Shown piece by piece: positions 35,396 to 43,835 of a DNA stretch of 64,000 nt. Position 1 is the stretch's first letter. Every line of letters begins with the position of its first letter. The notes under the pieces are model-generated. The model had not been told where the DNA came from, did not search any database, and worked only from the letters and a program-made list of their open reading frames with translations. This stretch comes from Streptomyces sp. NBC_01669 (GTDB lineage Bacteria > Actinomycetota > Actinomycetes > Streptomycetales > Streptomycetaceae): assembly GCF_026339735.1 (NCBI RefSeq), contig NZ_JAPEQG010000001.1:4526001-4590000 (forward strand), given 5' to 3'. The translations under genes were made by a program, and so were the position numbers.

Positions 35396-35857
35396 ATGCT
35401 GTTCGCCTTCCACCTCACCGTCGCTCTCCTCACCGTCGCGCTCACCACCATGTCGGCGGTCCTGGACTTCGTCCGCTACGAACCGGTCCTCGCCAACATG
35501 GCGAAGGCCGGTGTGCCGGCTTCCTCCCTGACCATGCTCGGCGTCCTCAAGGCCGCCGGTGCGCTGGAGCTGCTCGTCGGCTTCGCCGTGCCAGTGATCG
35601 GCACGTCCGCCGCGATCGGACTCGCTCTGTTCTTCGTCGCCGCCCTCGGGATCCAGCAGGGTGTGTGCGGCGAGCCACTGCCTGCTCCAACGCTCCGGAA
35701 AGAACTCCCAGTTGTCGATGTCCACATCTCCGAGCCTGGTATGCGCCACCGACAGTCACCGAAGGGTCTCTCCCTGTGCGGGCCCGGGAAAGCAGGCACC
35801 TTCGCGTACTCCATCGGCGGCTCCTGGACTCGCCGTCCCCCGTCACTGTCGCGATGA
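35396..35857 (+). pseudogene. DoxX-like membrane protein, apparently truncated
   Basis: Reading from ATG 35396, the first ~87 residues are DoxX-like: VALLTVALTTMSAVLDFVRY then AGVPASSLTMLGVLKAAGAL and a membrane segment LELLVGFAVPVIGTSAAIGL. The family normally runs on to a fourth membrane helix after FFVAAL, but here the sequence changes to GIQQGVCGEPLPAPTLRKEL and loses hydrophobicity. The change occurs near position 35655, where a minus-strand frame with protein-like sequence (GDVDIDNWEFFPERW) begins. A rearrangement junction probably removed the C-terminus. It follows the sigma remnant, the usual neighbour of DoxX genes. Confidence 0.55.
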
Positions 35858-35865
35858 TCGGAGGC

Positions 35866-36489
35866 ATGACACAGAACAAACCGAACGACAAGGGCGGGCC
35901 GATCGCCCTGCAGATCGCTCAGCAGCCGGAGGCGGACGAGCTGCTCGGCCGCAGTCCGCTCGCCGCCATGGTCGGCATGCTGCTCGACCAGCAGGTTCCT
36001 ATGGAGTGGGCGTTCTCCGGCCCGTACACCCTGGCGCAGCGGATGGGCTCCGACGATCTGGACGCCCATGAGATCGCCGTCTACGACCCGGAGGCGTTCA
36101 CCGAACTCTTCACCGCCAAACCCGCTCTGCACCGCTATCCCGGCTCCATGGCCAAACGGGTGCAGCAACTGTGCCAATACCTGGTCGCGGAGTACGACGG
36201 GGACGCGGGTGCCGTCTGGAGCGATGCCGGGACCGGTGCCGAACTGCTGAAACGGCTGAAGGCTCTGCCGGGCTTCGGCGTCCAGAAGGCGCAGATCTTC
36301 CTCGCGCTGCTGGGCAAGCAGCTGAATGTCCGGCCGACCGGCTGGCGCGCCGCGGCAGGTCCGTACGGGGAGGCGGGCTCGCACCGGTCGGTCGCCGACA
36401 TCACCGGCCCCGATTCGCTCGCCCTCGTCCGCACGCACAAGCAGGAAGCGAAGGCGGCCGCGAAGGCAGCCGCGGCGAAGACGAGATGA
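35866..36489 (+). CDS. HhH-GPD family base-excision DNA repair protein
   Basis: Protein of 207 aa with the actinobacterial HhH-GPD fold: IALQIAQQPEADELLGRSPL, VGMLLDQQVPMEWAFSGPYT, the hairpin LKALPGFGVQKAQIFLALLG, and a lysine/alanine-rich C-terminus. Proteins of this group are thought to be base-excision glycosylases but their substrate is not settled. GGAGG lies directly before ATG 35866 with short spacing, and ATG 35854 is an alternative. It is alone on its strand, upstream of the peptidase. Confidence 0.85.
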   Translation: MTQNKPNDKGGPIALQIAQQPEADELLGRSPLAAMVGMLLDQQVPMEWAFSGPYTLAQRMGSDDLDAHEIAVYDPEAFTELFTAKPALHRYPGSMAKRVQQLCQYLVAEYDGDAGAVWSDAGTGAELLKRLKALPGFGVQKAQIFLALLGKQLNVRPTGWRAAAGPYGEAGSHRSVADITGPDSLALVRTHKQEAKAAAKAAAAKTR

Positions 36490-36580
36490 GGGAGGGAGGG
36501 AGGGAGGGCGCACAGCTGTTCACGGACGTCACTGCGGTCGCTGGCTTTCCTGCACAACCGTTCGCACCGGAAGGACTCTT

Positions 36581-37950
36581 GTGCACGCAACCCGTCGCAG
36601 GACCACGGCTGTTGTGGCCGCCACCGTTCTGGCCACGCCCCTCCTCCTGGCCGCCTCCCCGAACCACGGACACCCGTCCGGGCACGACCCCGCGAAGGAC
36701 GCGGCCAAGCTGTCGCGTCAGCTCGTGAGGGCGTCGTCCGGCAAGGACGCGTACCGCCATCTGCAGCAGTTCCAGGCGATAGCCGACTCCGCCGGCGGAC
36801 ATCGCGCGGCCGGTTCACCGGGCCACGACGCCTCCGCCGCGTACGTCTATCAGCAGCTCCGGCACGCCGGTTACCGGGTCGCGTACGACACCTTCGACTT
36901 CGTCTACACGGAGACCCTCGCCGAGAAGCTCTCCGTGGTCTCCCCGACGCCCCGCGACATCACGATCAGGGCGATGACGTACACCACGTCCACGAAGACG
37001 GGCGGGATCACGGCCGCGCTCGCCGCAGTGCCCGTCGACGCCGCCACCGGCTGCGAGGCATCCGACTACAACAACGACGACGGCGTCCTCTCCGGCACCC
37101 TCGGCAACGTCGCGTCCGGGTGGATCCCCACCGGCGGAGTCACCCAGGCCGACGGTGAACGGCTCGTCGCCGATCTGGCCAAGGTGGACGAGGTGACGGT
37201 CTCCTTCGAGATCCGGGAGTTCCAGGAGCCGCGCACCACGCGCAATGTGATCGCCGAGACCCGTGGCGGGAACGCCGCGAGAACCGTCATGCTCGGCGCG
37301 CACCTGGACTCGGTCACCGCCGGCCCCGGAATCAACGACAACGGCTCCGGCTCGGCCGGTCTCCTCGAAGTCGCCCTGGAGCTCGCCAAGACCCACCGCA
37401 CCCCGGCCAACAAGGTCCGTTTCGCCTGGTGGTCGGCGGAGGAGAACGGGCTCAAGGGATCGGAGGCATACGTCGCGAAGCTCGACGCGGCCCAGCAGAA
37501 GCAGATCGCGCTCTACCTCAACTTCGACATGATCGCCTCGCCGAACGGCGTCCAGTTCGTCTTCGACGGTGACGACTCGGACGGGGTCGGCTCGGGCCCC
37601 GGCCCCGAGGGACCGCCCAACTGGAGCGCGACATAGCGGACTTCCTCGACCGGACGGGCACGCCGCACGAGGGCACGGACTTCACCGGCCGCTCCGACTA
37701 CGGACCGTTCATCGACGTCGGCATCCCCGCCGGTGGTACGGACACCGGCGCCGAGGTCATCAAGTCGCCCGCCCGGGCGGAGAAGTTCGGCGGTGAGGCG
37801 GGGATCGCGTTCGACCCCTGCTACCACTCCGCGTGTGACACGCTGGCCAACATCGACATGGCGTTCTTCGACGCCAATATCGATGTGATCGCGAACGCGG
37901 TCGGCACGTACGCGTACGACCTGCGCTCCGACGCACCCGACAGGCTCTAA
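36581..37950 (+). pseudogene. Secreted M28 aminopeptidase, frameshifted
   Basis: From GTG 36581 (AAGGA upstream) a signal peptide (TAVVAATVLATPLLLAAS) leads into an M28 peptidase: VMLGAHLDSVTAGPGINDNG, AWWSAEENGLKGSEAY and ALYLNFDMIASPNGVQFVF supply metal ligands and the catalytic Glu. After GPGPEG at about 37611 the frame runs to a stop at 37636, while the next frame encodes AQLERDIADFLDRTGTPHEG and DYGPFIDVGIPAGGTDTGAE through to 37950. Adding one base near 37612 restores GSAQLERD and joins the halves. So a 1-nt deletion, real or from sequencing, breaks an otherwise intact aminopeptidase-Y-like gene. Confidence 0.8.
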
Positions 37951-38010
37951 GGGTTGTCCCGTAGCCCTGCCGGGGGCGGGCACCCGACTGCGGTGCCCGC
38001 CCCCTCCCCC

Positions 38011-39633
38011 TTACCGCCCGCGGCGTGCCGTACCGAACAGTGATCGCGAGATCTCCCGCCCGAGCTGAGTCCCCACCGACCGTGCCAGCGACCGGAACAC
38101 CCCGCTTCCCACCACCTGCTCCACCAGCGACTCGTCGTCCTTCGCCGCCTTCGGCCGCTTCCCGGCCTTCACCGCCGTATCCACCGCTGCCGCCTCCGCG
38201 GCGGCCCGCTGCTCGGCCTCGTGCTCGGCGGTGAGCTTCTCGTACGCCGACTCCCGGTCCACCGCGTGTGCGTAACGCCCGTACAACGAGGACCCCTTCA
38301 CCGCCGCGTCCAGCTCCGCCTCGGGGAGCGGCCCCATCCGCGACTGCGGCGCCCGCAGTCGGGTCGCGGCGACCGGTGTCGGTGCGCCCTTCTCGCTCAG
38401 TACGGTGATGACCGCCTCGCCGGTGCCCAGCCGGGTCAGCAACTCCTCCAGGTCGTAGGGCGAGTTCGGGAACGTCTTCACCGTCGCCCGCAGCGCCTTC
38501 GCATCGTCCGGCGTGAACGCCCGCAGCGCGTGCTGCACCCGGTTGCCGAGCTGCCCGAGCACATCCTCCGGTACGTCACGCGGCGTCTGCGTCACAAAGA
38601 AGACGCCCACACCCTTGGAGCGGATCAGCCGCACGGTCTGCGTGATCGAGTCCAGGAACGCCTTCGACGCCCCGTTGAAGAGCAGATGGGCCTCGTCGAA
38701 GAAGAACACCAGCTTGGGCCGGTCGAGGTCGCCGACCTCCGGCAGATCGTGGAAGAGATCGGCGAGCAACCACATCAGGAATGTCGAGAAGAGCTGCGGC
38801 TTGTCCTGAACAGCCGCCAGTTCCAGTACGGAGACCAGCCCCCGCCCGTCCGGCGCCGACCGCAGGAATTCCGCCGTGTCGATCTCCGGCTCGCCGAAGA
38901 AGTCGCCCGCGCCCTGCTGCTCGAAGGCGGTGAGCGACCGCAGGATCACCCCTGCCGTGGCCGTGGACAGCCCACCGATCCCCTTCAGTTCGGATTTGCC
39001 GGTGTCCGAGACTAGAAACGCGACGACGGCCCGCAGATCCTTCAGATCCACCAGATCCAGGCCCTTGGCGTCCGCGTAGTGGAAGATCAGGCCGAGCGAC
39101 TGCTCCTGTGTCCGGTTGAGCTGCAGCACCTTGGAGAGCAGGACCGGACCGAAGCCGGTGACCGTCGCCCGCAGCGGAATGCCGGGGCCGATGCCGCCGA
39201 GCGCGTAGAACTCGCACGGGAATCCCCTGGCCTCCCACTGCTGCCCGACCTGCCCGGCGCGTTCGGTGACCTTGTCACCCGGTGTGCCGGGGGCGGCGAT
39301 GCCGGAGACATCGCCCTTGATGTCGGCGAGAAAGACGGGAACGCCGTTCGCCGACAGCTGTTCGGCAATCAGCTGCAGGGTCTTGGTCTTGCCGGTACCG
39401 GTGGCACCCGCGACGAGTCCGTGCCGGTTGAGCATCCCCAGCGGGATCCGGATCTGCGCGCCGGGCAGACATGCACCGTCCCAGAACAGCGCACCCAGAT
39501 CGAGCGCGGCCCCGCCGACGGCGTACCCGTCGGCGATCTCCCGGGCCTGTTGCGGCAGTACACCGGCACCCTCGCCGGCGCCTGCTCCCGTGCCCGCTTC
39601 GGTACCCCCGCCCGTGCTGTCGCTGTCACTCAT
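38011..39633 (-). CDS. HerA-like helicase/ATPase, DUF853 family
   Basis: Protein of 540 aa. The N-terminal ~40 residues are Gly/Ala-rich. A HerA/FtsK-type ATPase follows: Walker A GATGTGKTKTLQLIAEQLSA, Walker B LVFFFDEAHLLFNGA, and motif FFVTQTPRDVPEDVLGQLGN. The DUF853 family is widespread but its role (DNA repair or plasmid-type translocation) is unproven. ATG 39633 is chosen over GTG 39636. It is followed by the M28 remnant on the other strand. Confidence 0.88.
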   Translation of the reverse strand: MSDSDSTGGGTEAGTGAGAGEGAGVLPQQAREIADGYAVGGAALDLGALFWDGACLPGAQIRIPLGMLNRHGLVAGATGTGKTKTLQLIAEQLSANGVPVFLADIKGDVSGIAAPGTPGDKVTERAGQVGQQWEARGFPCEFYALGGIGPGIPLRATVTGFGPVLLSKVLQLNRTQEQSLGLIFHYADAKGLDLVDLKDLRAVVAFLVSDTGKSELKGIGGLSTATAGVILRSLTAFEQQGAGDFFGEPEIDTAEFLRSAPDGRGLVSVLELAAVQDKPQLFSTFLMWLLADLFHDLPEVGDLDRPKLVFFFDEAHLLFNGASKAFLDSITQTVRLIRSKGVGVFFVTQTPRDVPEDVLGQLGNRVQHALRAFTPDDAKALRATVKTFPNSPYDLEELLTRLGTGEAVITVLSEKGAPTPVAATRLRAPQSRMGPLPEAELDAAVKGSSLYGRYAHAVDRESAYEKLTAEHEAEQRAAAEAAAVDTAVKAGKRPKAAKDDESLVEQVVGSGVFRSLARSVGTQLGREISRSLFGTARRGR

Positions 39634-39736
39634 CACGGCCCCTATTCCGAAATGCCTGCATTCATGCCGTTTTGGTCAGCATCGCAGTACCGCTCCATGG
39701 CTGCGCCCGGAGGCTCTTGACCGGTAGGCTTTCCGT

Positions 39737-40033
39737 GTGATCTTCAAGCGCATCGGAAATGGGCGGCCATATCCCGACCACGGCCGGGAAAGCACCCGGC
39801 AGTGGGCGGATGTCGCGCCGCGCCCGGTCCGCCTCGACCAGCTGGTGACGACCAAGGGCCAGCTGGACCTCGAAACCCTCCTCGCCGAGGACTCGACGTT
39901 CTACGGCGATCTATTCGCCCACGTCGTGAAGTGGCAGGGCGACCTCTACCTGGAGGACGGGCTGCACCGCGCGGTCCGCGCGGCGCTCCAGCAGCGCCAG
40001 GTGCTGCACGCCCGCGTCCTCGAACTCGGCTGA
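39737..40033 (+). CDS. Conserved actinobacterial protein, VapB-like annotation likely
   Basis: Protein of 98 aa starting MIFKRIGNGRPYPDHGREST and containing LVTTKGQLDLETLLAEDSTF. It belongs to a highly conserved Streptomyces family sometimes labelled VapB-type antitoxin, always beside the LytR_C gene. No toxin gene adjoins it, so the antitoxin label is weak. GTG 39737 opens the frame. Confidence 0.7.
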   Translation: MIFKRIGNGRPYPDHGRESTRQWADVAPRPVRLDQLVTTKGQLDLETLLAEDSTFYGDLFAHVVKWQGDLYLEDGLHRAVRAALQQRQVLHARVLELG

Positions 40034-40169
40034 CAGCCCAGCGGCTCGGTGAGCCGACAGTCCTTGCACGTCGCCGCACCGGGTGCTTTCGGGTGCATTC
40101 ACACCCGGACGGGTGCCATCCGTTGATCATTTAGTACGTATCTTCACCGGGTCGCACTACGCTGCGCCC

Positions 40170-40793
40170 ATGAGCATGCTCACTCCCCCCGGCATGGGCG
40201 GAAAGTACCGCATCACGGGCGACAAGTACCCGCGCATGCGCCGCCCCCGGCACCGCCGCACACTGGTCCTCGCGTCCATTGCCTCCGTGGTGGCCCTAGG
40301 GCTGGCCGGTTGGGGCACGATGCAGCTCATCGACGTCTTCACGGGCGGCGACAAGCAGGCCAGCGCCGCGGACCGCAGGGCCGACTGCCCCACGCCCAAG
40401 CCGTCCACGCCCGCCAAGGCACTGCCGGCACCGGCGAAGATCACCGTCAACGTCTACAACGCGACGCCGCGCGGCGGACTGGCGAAGGCCGCCGCCGACG
40501 AGCTGAAGAAGCGCGGCTTCCGCATCGGCAAGGTGGGCAATGCCTCGGCCGCGTACGACAAGAAGGTCCCCGGGCCCGGGGTACTGCTGGGCGCGCCGAC
40601 GGCCATGAACGGCACGTTCCCGGTCCTCGGTACGCAGCTGACGGGCGCCACGCCGAAGACCGACGCGCGCAGGACGGCGGACGTCGATCTGATCCTCGGT
40701 ACGGCGTTCAAGAAGCTGAACACACCGAAGGACGCCGCCGCCGCCCTCGCCGCCCTCAACAAGCCGACCCCGGCGCCCTCCTCCTGCCGCTGA
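40170..40793 (+). CDS. LytR C-terminal domain membrane protein
   Basis: Protein of 207 aa. One membrane helix (TLVLASIASVVALGLAGWGT, about 30-50) after a basic cytoplasmic N-terminus, then a short linker and a LytR_C domain (ITVNVYNATPRGGLAKAAAD, RGFRIGKVGNASAAY). LytR_C domains accompany LCP cell-wall enzymes or act alone outside the membrane. ATG 40170 is well supported. The stop codon coincides with the left end of a MITE-like element. Confidence 0.85.
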   Translation: MSMLTPPGMGGKYRITGDKYPRMRRPRHRRTLVLASIASVVALGLAGWGTMQLIDVFTGGDKQASAADRRADCPTPKPSTPAKALPAPAKITVNVYNATPRGGLAKAAADELKKRGFRIGKVGNASAAYDKKVPGPGVLLGAPTAMNGTFPVLGTQLTGATPKTDARRTADVDLILGTAFKKLNTPKDAAAALAALNKPTPAPSSCR

Positions 40794-40794
40794 G

Positions 40795-40995
40795 AGCCTG
40801 TCGGGTGACCTTCGATCGGATAGCGGACGCGGTCCGGTGCGTGCGATTCCAAGACGGCGGGATGTCCTCGGATGGGGTCTCCCCTGCTCGAACGAAGCTG
40901 AGAGCTCGGGGAAAGGAGCTACGAGGACATTTCGGCAACGCGGGAAGCGTGCGTGCCAGGGCGTGGCCGCCCGATCAGAGGTCACCCGACAGGCT
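40795..40995. mobile_element. MITE-like element, 201 bp
   Basis: Perfect 17-bp terminal inverted repeats (AGCCTGTCGGGTGACCT at 40795-40811 and its complement at 40979-40995) are flanked by the 5-bp direct repeat CTGAG (40790-40794 and 40996-41000), a target duplication. The inner part holds a second inverted pair (ATGTCCTCG / CGAGGACAT). No transposase is encoded. It lies directly at the LytR_C stop codon. The right end, with 15 bp identical, recurs at 37934-37948 at the 3' end of the M28 gene. Confidence 0.85.
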
Positions 40996-41091
40996 CTGAG
41001 GGCTGCCCCGTCGTCACGCGGCGCAGCAGACACCGGTTCGACGACAGGACCTCGGGGCGCAGGGGCCGAAGGCCCTGGTCGGAACCGGGAC

Positions 41092-41727
41092 TCAGTCGAC
41101 GGTTCCGTACATCCGGTCGCCCGCGTCGCCGAGCCCCGGCACGATGTAGCCGTTCTCGTTCAGCCGCTCGTCGACCGAGGCGGTCACCACGGTCACCGGC
41201 GTACCCGCCAGCTCGCGCTCCATCACCTCGACGCCCTCGGGCGCCGCGAGCAGCACGACGGCGGTGACATCGTCCGCACCGCGCTTGATCAGCTCCTGAA
41301 TCGCCGCGACCAGCGTGCCGCCGGTGGCCAGCATCGGGTCCAGGACGTAGACCTGCCGGCCCGAGAGGTCCTCCGGCATGCGCGTCGCGTACGTGGACGC
41401 CTGGAGCGTCTCCTCGTCGCGGATCATGCCCAGGAAGCCCACCTCGGCGGTCGGCAGCAGCCGCACCATGCCGTCGAGCATGCCGAGACCGGCTCGCAGG
41501 ATCGGCACGACCAGGGGCCGCGGGTGCGACAGCTTGACCCCGGTCGTCGGTGTGACCGGGGTCTCGATGTCGACCTGCTCGGTGCGCACGTCCCGGGTGG
41601 CCTCGTACGCGAGCAGGGTGACCAGCTCGTCGGCGAGCCGCCGGAAGGTCGGGGAGTCGGTGCGCTTGTCGCGCAGAGTGGTGAGTTTGTGCGCGACCAG
41701 CGGGTGGTCGACGACGTGGATCCGCAT
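41092..41727 (-). CDS. upp: Uracil phosphoribosyltransferase
   Basis: Enzyme of 211 aa that makes UMP from uracil and PRPP in pyrimidine salvage. Family signatures are HPLVAHKLTTLRDKRTDSPT, the VVPILRAGLGMLDGMVRLLP helix, the PRPP loop VYVLDPMLATGGTL, and the C-terminal YIVPGLGDAGDRMYGT. ATG 41727 fits the normal length. It is divergent from a small conserved gene and lies in a block conserved in Streptomyces with tadA. Confidence 0.97.
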   Translation of the reverse strand: MRIHVVDHPLVAHKLTTLRDKRTDSPTFRRLADELVTLLAYEATRDVRTEQVDIETPVTPTTGVKLSHPRPLVVPILRAGLGMLDGMVRLLPTAEVGFLGMIRDEETLQASTYATRMPEDLSGRQVYVLDPMLATGGTLVAAIQELIKRGADDVTAVVLLAAPEGVEVMERELAGTPVTVVTASVDERLNENGYIVPGLGDAGDRMYGTVD

Positions 41728-41832
41728 GGGTTCAACAGTAACCGGGCTCTCCCGCACCTGTGCGCTGGCATCAACCACACGTTCGGAGGGAAGGTGGGGG
41801 GCATACGGACCCAGCCTTGGGGTGATGTGCGG

Positions 41833-42039
41833 ATGGCGGACGGGGAGCGGCAGAAGCGGGACCAGCCGGCCCCGCAGAACGCGTCGGGGACCGAGACCGA
41901 AGCGGAGCGCCGCAGACGGCGCGCCCACTTCCTCCGCGAGCTTCATGAGGCGAAGGCGCTGCGCGACCGGGTCCAGCCGCGCCGCGCCCGGGCCGCCCGA
42001 ATGCGCCAAGCCATGCGGATGCGAACCTTCCGCTGGTAG
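41833..42039 (+). CDS. Small conserved basic protein
   Basis: Product of 68 aa, ATG 41833, rich in Arg with a conserved-looking end RRARAARMRQAMRMRTFRW. Proteins with this ending occur between upp and tadA-associated genes in Streptomyces. It is charged (ETEAERRRRRAHFLRELHEA) and likely helical. No domain is known; function cannot be said. Confidence 0.7.
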   Translation: MADGERQKRDQPAPQNASGTETEAERRRRRAHFLRELHEAKALRDRVQPRRARAARMRQAMRMRTFRW

Positions 42040-42227
42040 CGCTCCGAGCAGGCGGGACGGCCCCCTCGGAGCGGTGTCCGCGACAACTGATCCACGACGC
42101 AACGGTCGAACTACTCTCGCAAACGCTCGTTTTCTGCCACGATTCCGATGGGCGGGACGCAGGACATCCGGATCACCGGATGCCCTCCCGCCGGACCGAC
42201 ACCCCTATGACCAGTGGGAGAGTCACG

Positions 42228-42791
42228 GTGTACTTCGCCGCACTGCTCGCGCGCACCGAAGACGGGTGGGAAGCGAGCGACACGGAGCTCGACGATGTGG
42301 AGACCCTGTCCGATCTGACGGATCTGGCCCGTGAGGCCTCGGTGGACGAGGACACGGTGCTCGTCTTCATCGAGCAGGAGGACGCCTGGTTCGGCGTCAT
42401 CCGGGTGGACGGTGAGGAGGACCCCCGTATCTACATCTCGGACGCGTCCGCCGCCGCCCGCTCCTCCTACGGGGAGATCCTGCTCACCGATGAACTGCTC
42501 GGCCGCGAACCCGGGGCCGAGGACTCGATTGCCGCCCTCGAAGAGCTCGTCAGCCTCGACGGTACGGAGGACGGCGAGCCGGACCACGCCACCGACAATC
42601 AGACCGACCACGACGACAACGACGACGACGGGCTCGACGCCGACGCCGTACCGACGGGTCCGCTCGGAGACACCGGGATCCTGTCCGATCTCGGACTCCC
42701 CGAGAAGGAGCTGCTGATGCTGCGCGCGGAGGCCCTGGTGGAGATCGCGGACGCGCTGGGCGCGGCCGAGGTCCTGGAGACCGTCCGTTAG
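42228..42791 (+). CDS. tRNA adenosine deaminase-associated protein
   Basis: Protein of 187 aa from GTG 42228, favoured over ATG 42207 because GTGGGAG precedes it and the family starts YFAALLARTEDGWEASDTEL. It contains EDAWFGVIRVDGEEDPRIYI, an acidic insert (about residues 120-145), and an LGLPEKELLMLRAEALVEI-like helical end. It lies 9 bp upstream of tadA and is named for that constant linkage; its biochemical role is unknown. Confidence 0.85.
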   Translation: MYFAALLARTEDGWEASDTELDDVETLSDLTDLAREASVDEDTVLVFIEQEDAWFGVIRVDGEEDPRIYISDASAAARSSYGEILLTDELLGREPGAEDSIAALEELVSLDGTEDGEPDHATDNQTDHDDNDDDGLDADAVPTGPLGDTGILSDLGLPEKELLMLRAEALVEIADALGAAEVLETVR

Positions 42792-42800
42792 GGTCCGCGG

Positions 42801-43313
42801 GTGACCGCACCACCGGGCCCGCACGGACCGCACGAACCCCACGACCCGACGAACGATCCCGTACGGGACCCATGGCGGGCGGCCATGCGCCGCGCCCTGG
42901 ACGAGGCCGCACGCGCGGCGCAGGCCGGTGATGTGCCGGTCGGCGCCGTCGTCCTCGGCCCGGACGGCACCCTGCTCGCCACGGGACACAACGAACGCGA
43001 GGCGACCGGCGACCCGACCGCGCACGCCGAGATCCTTGCCGTCCGCCGGGCCGCCGAGGCGCTCGGCGCATGGCGGCTGACCGGCTGCACGCTGGTGGTC
43101 ACCCTGGAGCCGTGCACCATGTGCGCGGGCGCACTCGTGCAGTCCCGGGTGGCCCGGGTCGTCTACGGGGCACGGGACGAGAAGGCGGGCGCGGCCGGTT
43201 CGCTGTGGGACCTCGTACGGGACCGGCGGCTCAACCACCGCCCCGAAGTGATCCACGGAGTTCTGGAGGACGCCTGTTCCGCCCAGTTGACGGCCTTCTT
43301 CCGCGACCGCTGA
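42801..43313 (+). CDS. tadA: tRNA adenosine(34) deaminase
   Basis: Enzyme of 170 aa that converts A34 to inosine in tRNA-Arg. Zinc/catalytic motifs are HAE in DPTAHAEILAVRRAAEALGA and PCTMC in LVVTLEPCTMCAGAL, with GDVPVGAVVLGPDG and VARVVYGARDEKAGA as expected. GTG 42801 is the likely start, with a disordered Pro/His-rich lead of about 28 aa. It is followed by tRNA-Ser. Confidence 0.95.
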   Translation: MTAPPGPHGPHEPHDPTNDPVRDPWRAAMRRALDEAARAAQAGDVPVGAVVLGPDGTLLATGHNEREATGDPTAHAEILAVRRAAEALGAWRLTGCTLVVTLEPCTMCAGALVQSRVARVVYGARDEKAGAAGSLWDLVRDRRLNHRPEVIHGVLEDACSAQLTAFFRDR

Positions 43314-43404
43314 CCCGGCGGCGCGCCCAGCCTCCGCCCCGGCTTCCGCACACACGGGAGAATCGGATTTCAACCCGCGGCCTGGATGGTCTAAGCTCTC
43401 TCTC

Positions 43405-43489
43405 GGTAGCGTGTCCGAGCGGCCGAAGGAGCTCGCCTCGAAAGCGAGTGTGGGGAAACTCACCGAGGGTTCAAATCCCTCCGCTACCG
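43405..43489 (+). tRNA. tRNA-Ser(CGA)
   Basis: 85 nt, no encoded CCA. Acceptor stem GGTAGCG pairs with CGCTACC, followed by discriminator G. The anticodon stem CTCGC/GCGAG carries loop CTCGAAA, giving anticodon CGA. A long variable arm and the T arm GAGGGTTCAAATCCCTC complete the serine tRNA shape. It lies downstream of tadA. Confidence 0.96.
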
Positions 43490-43498
43490 CTTCGGAAG

Positions 43499-43539
43499 AC
43501 CGCCTCTGATCCTGTGAAAGCAGGTCGGGGGCGGTTTTT
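43499..43539 (+). terminator. Rho-independent terminator after tRNA-Ser
   Basis: ACCGCC and a second CCTG block pair with CAGG and GGCGGT around GTGAAAG, ending in TTTTT. It directly follows the tRNA. The 296 bp between it and the oxidase gene hold no gene I can support. Confidence 0.75.
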
Positions 43540-43835
43540 CTGTGCCCTTGTGTGCAACACGCCGTGCCACATCCTGCCCGACGAGACGCTCGGCCAGTCG
43601 GGCCAGGAGCGCTCCGGGGCAGCGACACAGCGGATGCGGTCTGCGGCCCACGGCCGATCCGTGCGCCCCTGGGGTCGCCTTCCTTGACGATCTCCGTCGC
43701 CCTGTCGGGGTTCTCACGGAGGATCGCCGGCGTTCCCGACATCGAACCCCTCCCACCGACACGCCGTCCCGGTCATTCCCTCCGGCCGCGCCCCCGGCGG
43801 CCGGACAGAAATCGAGGGCGCCGGCGCAAGACACC

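Noticed and set aside
39737..40033. A VapBC toxin-antitoxin locus
   Set aside because: No toxin gene adjoins the 98-aa protein and it lacks a clear DNA-binding motif; the label rests on annotation habit.
43540..43835. An extra gene between tRNA-Ser and the FAD oxidase
   Set aside because: Open frames there lack start signals and protein-like composition.
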